This document shows, piece after piece, positions 17,182 through 25,269 of a stretch of 64,000 nt of DNA. The DNA is taken from positions 34,152 through 98,151 of the forward strand of contig NZ_JANQAH010000004.1 in assembly GCF_024707125.1 (NCBI RefSeq). Direction: 5' to 3'. Positions within the stretch are counted from its first letter, which is position 1. Each line of letters opens with the position of its first letter. Source of the stretch: Devosia sp. (GTDB lineage Bacteria; Pseudomonadota; Alphaproteobacteria; Rhizobiales; Devosiaceae). The notes beneath the pieces were generated by a model that saw nothing but the letters and a program-made list of their open reading frames with translations, ran no database searches and had not been told where the DNA came from. The position numbers were made by a program, and so were the translations under genes.

Positions 17182-18666
17182 GTGTCCAGCCGCATCATTC
17201 CTGTTCCCGCTTTCGACTATGTGGTGTTCGGCGCCACCGGCGACCTGACCAAGCGTAAGCTCATTCCGGCGCTCTACCACCGTTTCAAGGACGGCCAGTT
17301 CGACGAGAACAGCCGCATCATCGGCGCGTCGCGCTCGAAACTCACCGAGGCCGATTTCCAGAAGACGGCGCGCGAGGCCATCCAGCAGTTCGTCGAGAGG
17401 GAATATCAGGACCAGGCGGTGATCGACCGCTTCATCAAGATATTCACCTATGTGCCGGTCGATGCCAGCAAGCCTGAGGAATCGGGCGATCTCGGCGCGG
17501 CGCTGCGCGATGATCCCGCGATTGTCCGCGCCTTCTATCTTGCCGTGGCGCCCGATCTCTTCGAGCCCATCGCCGAATATCTCGATGCCAAGAAGCTCTA
17601 TCGCCGTGATGCCCGCGTCGTGATCGAAAAGCCGCTCGGCCACGATCTCGAATCGTCCATCGCGATCAATGACGGCGTGTCGAAAATCTTCCAGGAAGAT
17701 CAGGTCTACCGCATTGACCACTATCTCGGCAAAGAGACGGTGCAGAACCTCTTGGCGCTGCGCTTTGCCAATACGCTGTTCGAGCCAGTCTGGAACTCGG
17801 CCCATATCGACCACGTGCAGCTGACCGTCGCTGAAAGCGTCGGCGCCGGCACGCGCGGCTACTATGACGAATCCGGCGCTCTGCGCGACATGATCCAGAA
17901 CCACATGCTGCAGCTCCTGTGCCTTGTGGCCATGGAGCCGCCCGCCAGCGACGACGCCAATGCGCTGCGCGACGAAAAGCTCAAGGTCCTGCGGGCCCTG
18001 CGCCGCATCACCAATGGCGACGTGGCCAAGAACACCGTGCGCGGCCAGTATCGCGGCGTGAAGTCGGAAACCGTATCGGTCGCCGGCTATCAGGATGAAC
18101 TGCCCGAGGACAAGAAGGGCAGCCGCACCGAGACTTTTGTGGCGCTGAAGGCCGAAATCGAAAACTGGCGCTGGTCCGGCGTGCCGTTCTACCTGCGCAC
18201 CGGCAAGCGCATGGCCGAGCGCGTCTCGGAAATCTGCATCCAGTTCAAGCCTATTCCGCACTCGATCTTCGACCATGCCGAAGGCGCGCCGCGGCCCAAC
18301 AAGCTCATCATCCGCCTGCAGCCCGACGAGGGCGTCAAGCTCATGCTGATGAACAAGGATCCGGGTCCGGGCGGCATGCGCCTGCGCGAAGTGGCGCTGA
18401 ACCTCTCCTTTGCCCAGGCTTTCAACGAACGTACGCCGGAGGCCTATGAGCGCCTGCTGATGGACGTGGTGCGCGGCAGCCAGACGCTGTTCATGCGTCG
18501 CGACGAACTGGAAGCGGCCTGGATGTGGGTCGACCCGATCCGTGAAGCCTGGGACCGTTCGAGCGAACCGCCGCAGAGCTATACCGCCGGCACCTGGGGC
18601 CCAAGCGGCGCCGTGGCCCTGATCGAGCGCGATGGCCGCTCCTGGTATGAGGGCCCCCTCTCGTGA
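17182..18666 (+). CDS. zwf: Glucose-6-phosphate 1-dehydrogenase
   Basis: Oxidises glucose-6-phosphate to 6-phosphogluconolactone with NADP+ (or NAD+), the entry to the Entner-Doudoroff and oxidative pentose phosphate pathways. The 494-residue protein has the nucleotide-binding loop VFGATGDLTKRKL near residue 14 and the active-site segment RIDHYLGKE at 177-185, with catalytic His in it. GTG start at 17182. The stop overlaps the pgl GTG start (GTGA), indicating translational coupling. Confidence 0.97.
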   Translation: MSSRIIPVPAFDYVVFGATGDLTKRKLIPALYHRFKDGQFDENSRIIGASRSKLTEADFQKTAREAIQQFVEREYQDQAVIDRFIKIFTYVPVDASKPEESGDLGAALRDDPAIVRAFYLAVAPDLFEPIAEYLDAKKLYRRDARVVIEKPLGHDLESSIAINDGVSKIFQEDQVYRIDHYLGKETVQNLLALRFANTLFEPVWNSAHIDHVQLTVAESVGAGTRGYYDESGALRDMIQNHMLQLLCLVAMEPPASDDANALRDEKLKVLRALRRITNGDVAKNTVRGQYRGVKSETVSVAGYQDELPEDKKGSRTETFVALKAEIENWRWSGVPFYLRTGKRMAERVSEICIQFKPIPHSIFDHAEGAPRPNKLIIRLQPDEGVKLMLMNKDPGPGGMRLREVALNLSFAQAFNERTPEAYERLLMDVVRGSQTLFMRRDELEAAWMWVDPIREAWDRSSEPPQSYTAGTWGPSGAVALIERDGRSWYEGPLS

Positions 18667-19358
18667 GCATCGACCGCCGCAGCTTTGCCGACAAGCCGAC
18701 TCTCGCCAAGGAACTGGCCGAAGCCATTGCCGACCGCATCCGCCATGCCATTGCGGAGCGCGGCGAGGCTGCCATTGCGGTAAGCGGCGGTTCGACGCCC
18801 GGAAAATTCTTCATGGCGCTCGGCAAGATGCGGGATATCGACTGGACCAAGGTCATCGTCACCCTCGTCGACGAGCGCTGGGTCGATGAGACCAGCGACC
18901 GCTCCAATGCTCTGCTGGTCAACGAGAAGATGCTGCAGGGTCCCGCGGCCGTGGCGCGTTTCTTCCCGCTCTATTCGGGTGGCGACGAACCCACCGCGGA
19001 ACAGGTAGCCAAGACCAATGCGCTGGTCTCGACGCTGCCAAAACCCTTTGCGGCCGTGATCCTCGGCATGGGTAATGACGGGCATACGGCGAGCTTCTTT
19101 CCGGGCGGCGACACGCTCGAGGAGGCTCTGACAGCGCAGGGCCCGACCCTTGCCATTCGCGCCCCAGGCGCGGGCGAGCCACGCATTACCTTTACGCTGC
19201 CGCGTCTGATCGAGACCGACGGCCTCTATCTCCACATCGAAGGCGACGAAAAAGCCGCGGTGCTGGACAAGGCGCTGGGCGATGGTCCCGTCGAGGACAT
19301 GCCCATTCGCGCCGTGCTGCGCTCGGATGCGCCGCTAGCTGTTTACTGGTGTCCGTAA
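18663..19358 (+). CDS. pgl: 6-phosphogluconolactonase
   Basis: Hydrolyses 6-phosphogluconolactone to 6-phosphogluconate in the cytoplasm. The 231-residue protein has VSGGSTPGKFF for phosphate binding, VDERWVDETSDRSN and GMGNDGHTASFFPG, the typical catalytic and substrate motifs. GTG at 18663 overlaps the zwf stop by four bases. A hairpin GGGCGGT/ACCGCCC at 19367-19389 lies just after, without a T run, and may lower readthrough into edd. Confidence 0.95.
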   Translation: MSIDRRSFADKPTLAKELAEAIADRIRHAIAERGEAAIAVSGGSTPGKFFMALGKMRDIDWTKVIVTLVDERWVDETSDRSNALLVNEKMLQGPAAVARFFPLYSGGDEPTAEQVAKTNALVSTLPKPFAAVILGMGNDGHTASFFPGGDTLEEALTAQGPTLAIRAPGAGEPRITFTLPRLIETDGLYLHIEGDEKAAVLDKALGDGPVEDMPIRAVLRSDAPLAVYWCP

Positions 19359-19478
19359 AACCCCTGGGGCGGTCCCCAATCGACCGCCCTGGCCGTTGAA
19401 CGCACCAGTCATCGTTGCAAGGAATACCGCGCCAGCGGCCCCCTTTGGCGCGCCCTTGCCCTATAGGAGCGTAGAACC

Positions 19479-21293
19479 ATGACCGTCCGCCAGGCAATCC
19501 AGGACGTGACCGACCGCATTGCGGCCCGCAGCCGCGACACGCGCCGCGACTATCTCAATCGCCTCGACGCCGCGCGCGAAGCCGGCGTTTATCGATCGAC
19601 GCTCTCCTGTGGCAATCTCGCCCATGGCTTTGCCGCCTGTACGCCTTCGGAAAAGGCGGCGCTCGCCGGCAACAAGACGCTCAATCTCGGCATCGTCACC
19701 AGCTACAACGACATGCTGAGCGCCCATCAGCCCTATCAGTTCTATCCCGACATCATCAAACAGGCGGCGCGCGAAATCGGTGCTACGGCCCAGGTGGCGG
19801 GTGGTGTACCGGCCATGTGCGATGGCGTGACCCAGGGCATGCCGGGCATGGACCTGAGCCTGTTCTCGCGCGATGTGATCGCCATGGCGACGGCCATTGC
19901 GCTCTCGCACAACATGTTCGACGCGGCCGTCTATCTTGGTATCTGCGACAAGATCGTGCCCGGTCTGGTCATCGGTGCGCTGAGCTTTGGCCACCTGCCT
20001 GCCGTGTTCATTCCCGCCGGGCCCATGCCCTCGGGCCTGCCGAACGACGAGAAGAGCAAGATCCGCCAGCTCTATGCCGAGGGCAAGGTTGGTCGCGCCG
20101 AACTCCTCGAAGCCGAAAGCAAGTCCTATCACTCGGCCGGTACGTGCACGTTTTACGGCACCGCCAATTCGAACCAGATGCTCATGGAAATCATGGGCCT
20201 CCACCTGCCGGGCGCCAGCTTCGTCAATCCCGGTACGCCGCTGCGCGATGCGCTGACCCGCGAGGCGACCAAGCGCGCGCTGTCGCTGACCGCGCAGGGC
20301 AATGACTATACGCCCATCGGCCACATCATGGACGAGAAGGCCTTCGTGAATGGTCTCGTCGGCCTTCATGCCACGGGCGGCTCGACCAACCACACCATGC
20401 ACCTGATCGCCATGGCCGCCGCTGCCGGCCTGCAGGTGACCTGGGACGATATGAGCGACCTCAGCGATGCGACCCCGCTCCTCGCTCGCGTCTATCCCAA
20501 TGGCGTAGCCGACGTGAACCATTTCCACGCGGCCGGCGGCATGGGCTTCCTCATGCGCGAACTGCTCGATGACGGTTATCTGCATGACGATGTGAAAACC
20601 GTCTGGGGCAATGGGCTGCATAATTACACGGTTGAAGCCAAGCTGATCGAAGACAAGCTGGCGTTTGAACCGGCTCCCGCCGAAAGCGCGCTGCCGAAAG
20701 TGCTGACCAGTACCAAGACGCCGTTCCAGACGACGGGCGGGCTAAAACTGCTCACCGGCAATCTCGGCCGCTCCGTGATCAAAGTGTCGGCGGTGAAGCC
20801 TGAGCATCGCGTGGTGGAAGCGCCGGCGCGCGTTTTCCATAGCCAGGATGGGCTGCAGGCGGCGTTCAAGGCGGGCGAACTGACCGGCGATTTCATTGCC
20901 GTGGTGCGTTTCTCCGGCCCCAAGGCCATCGGCATGCCGGAACTGCACAAGCTGACGCCGTCGCTCGGCATCATGCAGGATCGCGGTTTCAAGGTGGCGC
21001 TTCTCACCGATGGCCGCATGTCGGGTGCTTCCGGAAAAGTGCCGGCGGCGATCCATATGACGCCGGAAGCCAATGATGGCGGCCCCATCAGCAAGATCCG
21101 CGATGGCGACATGATCCGGCTCGATGCCAATGAAGGCACGTTGACCTTCCTTGGCGACGAGAAGGAGTTCTTCTCGCGCACTCCGGCCAGCGAAGACCTA
21201 CGTCCCTCGCACTACGGCATGGGCCGCGAACTCTTTGCTGGGTTCCGTAGCCTGGTGGGTGTCGCCGATCGCGGGGCGAGCGTTTTTAACTAG
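19479..21293 (+). CDS. edd: 6-phosphogluconate dehydratase
   Basis: Dehydrates 6-phosphogluconate to 2-keto-3-deoxy-6-phosphogluconate, the first committed step of the Entner-Doudoroff pathway. The 604-residue length is usual. IlvD/Edd motifs include [18 protein letters not shown] and [12 protein letters not shown] and the iron-sulfur cysteines of AMCDG and CGNLAHG. It follows pgl by 120 bases with TAGGAGCG before the ATG. The KDPG aldolase gene eda is not in the window. The 3' end overlaps the convergent citrate synthase gene by 8 bases. Confidence 0.96.
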   Translation: MTVRQAIQDVTDRIAARSRDTRRDYLNRLDAAREAGVYRSTLSCGNLAHGFAACTPSEKAALAGNKTLNLGIVTSYNDMLSAHQPYQFYPDIIKQAAREIGATAQVAGGVPAMCDGVTQGMPGMDLSLFSRDVIAMATAIALSHNMFDAAVYLGICDKIVPGLVIGALSFGHLPAVFIPAGPMPSGLPNDEKSKIRQLYAEGKVGRAELLEAESKSYHSAGTCTFYGTANSNQMLMEIMGLHLPGASFVNPGTPLRDALTREATKRALSLTAQGNDYTPIGHIMDEKAFVNGLVGLHATGGSTNHTMHLIAMAAAAGLQVTWDDMSDLSDATPLLARVYPNGVADVNHFHAAGGMGFLMRELLDDGYLHDDVKTVWGNGLHNYTVEAKLIEDKLAFEPAPAESALPKVLTSTKTPFQTTGGLKLLTGNLGRSVIKVSAVKPEHRVVEAPARVFHSQDGLQAAFKAGELTGDFIAVVRFSGPKAIGMPELHKLTPSLGIMQDRGFKVALLTDGRMSGASGKVPAAIHMTPEANDGGPISKIRDGDMIRLDANEGTLTFLGDEKEFFSRTPASEDLRPSHYGMGRELFAGFRSLVGVADRGASVFN

Positions 21294-22416
21294 GCAGGTC
21301 GCCGACATAGCGGGCGCGCGGCCTGATCAGCGCGCCCGTTTCAATTTGCTCCAGCGCATGGGCGAGCCAGCCGACGCAGCGCGCCAGGGCAAAAATCTGC
21401 AGCGGCGCATCGTCGGGCAGGTCATGCGCAGCGACGAGGGCGGAGAGGGCGAAGTCGATATTCGGCTTTTCGCCGCTGAGCCTTTCGCCGGTTTCGGCCA
21501 ATTCAGCAAAGAGCGCGGGAACGGCGAAGGTCGCCATCAGGGCCGGGGCGCGCACGTCGTGGTCGGGATAAAGCCGGTGCCCGAAACAGGGCAGGGGGCG
21601 GCCCTGTCGCAATAGGCTGGAGATGGCGGTTTCGACGCCGTAGCGCTTTGCGTCGCGCACAAGGGCGCCCATGCTGAGGCTGGCTGTGCCGTGGAGCGGT
21701 CCGGACAGGGCGGCAAGGCCAGCGAGCACGGCGGCGGCCAGTGGGGCGCCGGTGGATGCGGTGACGCGGGCTGCAAATGTGGAAGCATTCAATTCATGCT
21801 CGGCCAAGAGGACGAGGGCGCAGCGCAGGGCGTTGGCGGCCTCGGGGCGCTGCCACTGGGCGGCTAAGCGCTCGTGGACCGGGCCGGTTCGCGCGCCGGT
21901 AATGGCGGAGGCGACGAGGGACACGACAAGCGTAGAATCCTTGATGAGGACACTGCGCGCCCGTCCCGAGGGCGGCATCTGGGTGGCAGCGAGTTCCGCC
22001 ACTTGCCGATAGGCGGCGATGAGGCCGGTATCGGCGCCCGTTGTGGTCATGGTGCCGAAATCGACCGGAGCGGATGTGCTCCAGAGCAGTTTTGCCATGT
22101 CTTCGAGCGTCGCCGTCTTGGCAAGCTCCGCGGCGTCCTGGCCCCGGATGTAGAAGTGGCCGTTGGCAACCGTGGAAATGGCGGTGGAGAGAACCGGCTC
22201 GCCCCAGGCGATGCTTTCGGCGGCCACTGTCGTCGCCGGGCGGCGGCCTTTCTGGCGGGCGGCGAGGCGTTCGACATCGTCCTGCCGATAAAGGCTGCGG
22301 CGCGGGTCTTCCGGATCGGGACGGGCGGCGATGCGGCCGCGGCTGACATTGGCATAGAGCGTCTGCGGCTTGGTGCCGAGAAGGGCAAGGGCGGCTTCCG
22401 CGGATATCCAGCTCAT
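21286..22416 (-). CDS. Citrate synthase family protein with N-terminal helix-turn-helix
   Basis: A 376-residue protein joining a MerR/excisionase-type DNA-binding segment (about residues 1-55, [20 protein letters not shown] then [11 protein letters not shown]) to a citrate synthase domain. Catalytic residues are intact: His in [10 protein letters not shown], His in CFGHRLYP and Asp in [10 protein letters not shown], so it could condense oxaloacetate or another 2-oxoacid with acyl-CoA. Canonical alphaproteobacterial citrate synthase (GltA) is about 430 residues and lacks this HTH. It is divergent from a second paralogue across a perfect 26-bp palindrome. Whether the HTH binds that site is untested. 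Substrate could be methylcitrate or related. Confidence 0.82.
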   Translation of the reverse strand: MSWISAEAALALLGTKPQTLYANVSRGRIAARPDPEDPRRSLYRQDDVERLAARQKGRRPATTVAAESIAWGEPVLSTAISTVANGHFYIRGQDAAELAKTATLEDMAKLLWSTSAPVDFGTMTTTGADTGLIAAYRQVAELAATQMPPSGRARSVLIKDSTLVVSLVASAITGARTGPVHERLAAQWQRPEAANALRCALVLLAEHELNASTFAARVTASTGAPLAAAVLAGLAALSGPLHGTASLSMGALVRDAKRYGVETAISSLLRQGRPLPCFGHRLYPDHDVRAPALMATFAVPALFAELAETGERLSGEKPNIDFALSALVAAHDLPDDAPLQIFALARCVGWLAHALEQIETGALIRPRARYVGDLPS

Positions 22417-22438
22417 GGCATCTCACATTGATCAATTG

Positions 22439-22464
22439 CATCAAGATTGACGTCAATCTTGATG
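22439..22464. promoter_or_regulatory. Perfect 26-bp palindrome between divergent citrate synthases
   Basis: CATCAAGATTGAC (22439-22451) is followed directly by its exact reverse complement (22452-22464). It lies 23 bases from one start and 37 bases from the other, so a protein bound there could control both genes. An adjacent TTGATCAA (22428-22435) repeats part of the half-site sequence. It is not followed by T runs, so it reads as an operator rather than a terminator. Confidence 0.75.
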
Positions 22465-22500
22465 TGGCCAATCTAGCGGTAAAGACGAAGGAGACGCAAC

Positions 22501-23571
22501 ATGTCTGGACTGGATGATGTCATTGCCGCTGAAACCACGCTGTCGGAAGTCGACGGCGCCAACGGCCGGCTGGTGATCTGCGGATACCGGCTCGACGAAC
22601 TGGCCGGGTCAAAGTCCTATGAGGAGGTTTTGGCGCTGCTTGCGGGCGAAGTGCTGCCGCGTGGCGCGGCGCTCAAAACCCGGCTGGGCATGGCGCGGCT
22701 GCGCGCCTTTGCCGAAGTTGCCTGGCTCGACGAGGCCATTCTGGCGCTATCAATCACCGAGGGGCTGCGGGCGCTGATGGCGCGGCTGCCCGATGGCGAG
22801 GATGCCGATACCGCGCTGCTGCTGGTGGCGGCCCCGGCGGTGTTCGTGCCGGCTTTGGTGCGGCGTAAGGCGGGGCAGGCGGCGATTGCGCCGGATCCGG
22901 CGCTGGGTCATGCCGCGGATATGCTGGCCATGCTCAAGGGCAAGGCGCCGAGCAAGGCGGAGGTTGATGCGCTCGATACCTATCTCGTGACCGTGAGCGA
23001 TCATGGGCTCAATGCGTCCACCTTCGCCGCGCGGGTCGTGGCTTCGACGCGGGCCGGCTATACTTCGGCCGCGCTCGCGGCGCTGGGGGCGCTGAAGGGC
23101 CCCCTGCATGGAGGCGCGCCGGGGCCGGTGCTCGATATGCTCGATGCGGTGGGAACGCCTGAACGGGCCAGTTCCTGGCTGACGGGCGAACTGGCGCGCG
23201 GCGAGCGGTTGATGGGCTTTGGGCATCGCATCTATCGCGTGCGCGATCCGCGGGCCGATGCGCTGAAGGGCGCGCTGACGCGATTGGGTGCGGCAGGCGA
23301 TATGGATGCGGAGCGGATAAAGCTCGCCGAGGCGGTGGAGCGCGAGGCGCTGGCGCTGCTGCGGCTCAGGAAGCCGGACCGGGCGCTCGATACCAATGTG
23401 GAATTCTTCACCGCCTTGCTGCTCGAAGCGCTGGGCTTTCCTCGCGATGCCTTTACCGGCGTTTTTGCCGCGGGCCGCGTCGGCGGCTGGCTGGCCCATG
23501 CGCATGAGCAGGTGGCGAACGGGCGGCTGATCCGCCCGCAATCGCGCTATGTGGGGCCCAAGGCCGCCTGA
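22501..23571 (+). CDS. Citrate synthase family protein (citrate/methylcitrate synthase)
   Basis: A 356-residue citrate synthase-fold protein without the HTH. The two catalytic His are present in SDHGLNASTFA and GFGHRIYRVRDPR. The third catalytic position, normally Asp in a NVDF motif, is Glu here (TNVEFFTALLLEALG), which is also seen in other family members. It diverges from the HTH-bearing paralogue, sharing the 26-bp palindrome, and its 3' end overlaps the convergent fusion gene by 25 bases. Reaction could be citrate, methylcitrate or another alpha-ketoacid condensation. Confidence 0.83.
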   Translation: MSGLDDVIAAETTLSEVDGANGRLVICGYRLDELAGSKSYEEVLALLAGEVLPRGAALKTRLGMARLRAFAEVAWLDEAILALSITEGLRALMARLPDGEDADTALLLVAAPAVFVPALVRRKAGQAAIAPDPALGHAADMLAMLKGKAPSKAEVDALDTYLVTVSDHGLNASTFAARVVASTRAGYTSAALAALGALKGPLHGGAPGPVLDMLDAVGTPERASSWLTGELARGERLMGFGHRIYRVRDPRADALKGALTRLGAAGDMDAERIKLAEAVEREALALLRLRKPDRALDTNVEFFTALLLEALGFPRDAFTGVFAAGRVGGWLAHAHEQVANGRLIRPQSRYVGPKAA

Positions 23572-25106
23572 TCCCGGAGCCATTCGGCAATACTCGGCGC
23601 ATCCTCTGCGCCGAGCCCGTGGCCGGCAGCGAGCACGCGGACAGATACCGTTGCGCCATTGGCGCGCATGGCTTCGGCGAGCTTTTCGCCCTGACCACGG
23701 AAGGCGTCGGTTTCGCCGAGGAGGATGAGGACGCTGGTGCCGCTGAGATCGGTCTGCGGGACTTCGTCGAGCACCATGGCCGGGCGGATGAGCACGGCGC
23801 GGCGGACGAAGCCTGGATGCAGGAGCAAGGCGGCGGCGAGGAGATTGGCGCCGTTGGAATAGCCGAGGGCGGCGAGCTTTTCCGGGTCTGGCCTATAGGC
23901 GGTGTTTACCTCGCCGAAGAAGGCTTCAAGGGCGCCGGATTCGAAACGGATGTCCTTCTGGTCGAAGATCGACGGGCCAAAGCTGCGGAACCAGCGCTGC
24001 ACGCCGCTTTCGGTGCTGCGGCCGCGCATGCCGAGCAGCGTCGCGTTTGGCGCGGCGCGGTGTGCCAGCGGCATCAGGTCGGTTTCGTTGCCGCCGGTGC
24101 CGTGGAGAAGGGCGATGGTCGTGCCATCCGGATTTTCGGGCGTAAAGAAGCGGTGCTTGTAGATGAGGTCGCGATAGACGACGCGCTCTTCGCCGGGGAG
24201 GCCAAACTGGGGCAGCATGACTTTTACCGCCTCGGGATCGGGCGTGTCGGGCGGCATGAACAGGGTGTGGCCGAGCTTTTCCAGCGTCTCGTCGAGCGTG
24301 AAGCCGGGACCGTCGCTGGCCATCTCGATCAGAACATTCCCGGGCTCGCGCACATAGAGCGAGGTGAAATATTGTCGGTCGTGGAGATTGGTCATGCTCG
24401 AATTGAGTTTTCGCAACTCGCGCTCGACGGCCTCAACTTCTGCCTCATCCTTGGCGCGAACGGCGACATGGTCGGCTGTGCCAGTGCCCGGAGCGCCGGG
24501 CCAGAAGCCGGCGGCGTCGCGGATGTCGAGGACGTCACCCACATCGGAGACGAGGCGTTGGATCGGGCCTTCGACGGGGCCGGTGCGGAAGCCGAAATTG
24601 CGGGTGAGGAAGGCGGTGGTTTCTTCCTGCACTTCTGAGAGCAGAGTGACGCCCCGAATGCGGCGGATCGCGTGTTCGGCGGGAATGTCGGTTTCGGGCA
24701 TGGTCAGCGCGGGCAGATTGGCGCTGACGAGTTTTATGACGACGCCATCGGGATCACGCAGGCGGAGGACGGTTTCGCCGAATTCCTGCGCTGTGCCCTC
24801 GACCTTGACCTGATGGGTCAGGGCGCGCTCGAGCCAATAGCCGATCGAGCCCTGGGGAATGGCGAGGGAGAGTTCGCTGACCTGGCCGGCACCGGCCTGG
24901 CCCGATGAGCCGCCCTGCCAGACGAGGAAAGTGATGAGCGAGCCGGGACTGGCGGCGTAATCGCCGTAGAAGAGATGCAGCTGGCGGGCGTCTTCATAGC
25001 CGCCGGTGCGCTTGACCAAGCGGAGGCCGAGGAAGCCGACATAGAAATCGACATTGGCCTGCACGTCTCCGGTGATGAGGGTGACGTGGTGGATGCCGGA
25101 GGTCAT
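23547..25106 (-). CDS. Ring-cleaving dioxygenase fused to an alpha/beta-hydrolase
   Basis: A 519-residue fusion. The first part (about residues 1-315) has two VOC/glyoxalase domains like hydroquinone-type extradiol dioxygenases (MhqO/PcpA/LinE), with probable iron ligands in GIHHVTL, ADHVAVRA and NVLIEMASDGPG. The second part (about 320-519) is a phospholipase/carboxylesterase-type hydrolase with LLHGTGGNETD, nucleophile Ser in GYSNGAN, Asp in GETDAF and His in GHGLG. In Bacillus such activities come from separate mhqO and mhqD genes. ATG 25106 starts the first VOC domain; the 60 upstream codons to 25286 cross an intergenic repeat and are not credible coding sequence. Likely role: quinone or hydroquinone detoxification (inference). 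Confidence 0.85.
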   Translation of the reverse strand: MTSGIHHVTLITGDVQANVDFYVGFLGLRLVKRTGGYEDARQLHLFYGDYAASPGSLITFLVWQGGSSGQAGAGQVSELSLAIPQGSIGYWLERALTHQVKVEGTAQEFGETVLRLRDPDGVVIKLVSANLPALTMPETDIPAEHAIRRIRGVTLLSEVQEETTAFLTRNFGFRTGPVEGPIQRLVSDVGDVLDIRDAAGFWPGAPGTGTADHVAVRAKDEAEVEAVERELRKLNSSMTNLHDRQYFTSLYVREPGNVLIEMASDGPGFTLDETLEKLGHTLFMPPDTPDPEAVKVMLPQFGLPGEERVVYRDLIYKHRFFTPENPDGTTIALLHGTGGNETDLMPLAHRAAPNATLLGMRGRSTESGVQRWFRSFGPSIFDQKDIRFESGALEAFFGEVNTAYRPDPEKLAALGYSNGANLLAAALLLHPGFVRRAVLIRPAMVLDEVPQTDLSGTSVLILLGETDAFRGQGEKLAEAMRANGATVSVRVLAAGHGLGAEDAPSIAEWLRDQAALGPT

Positions 25107-25139
25107 GGGGCGCTCTCTCTTGGTCTGGTGCCTGCCGAT

Positions 25140-25246
25140 ACCCCCACCCTTAATCCCTCCCCACAAGGGGGAGGGAGACGAAGGAACCGCGAGATCGAGG
25201 CAACCGCCTCCCTCCCCTTGATGGGGAGGGAATGAGGGTGGGGTGG
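25140..25246. repeat. GC-rich inverted repeat of the CCCTCCCC/GGGGAGGG type
   Basis: ACCCCCACCC... with CCCTCCCC-acaa-GGGGGAGGG (25140-25176) is mirrored by CCTCCCCTTGATGGGGAGGG... and GAGGGTGGGGT (25207-25244). The two arms each form hairpins and together a long stem. This is a frequent intergenic element in Hyphomicrobiales genomes. It lies between the fusion gene and mutL. Confidence 0.75.
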
Positions 25247-25269
25247 GGCCACAAACTCGATGCCAGACG

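Noticed and set aside
19461..20621. Minus-strand frame opposite edd
   Set aside because: Shadow of edd; its translation has no motif and no ribosome site.
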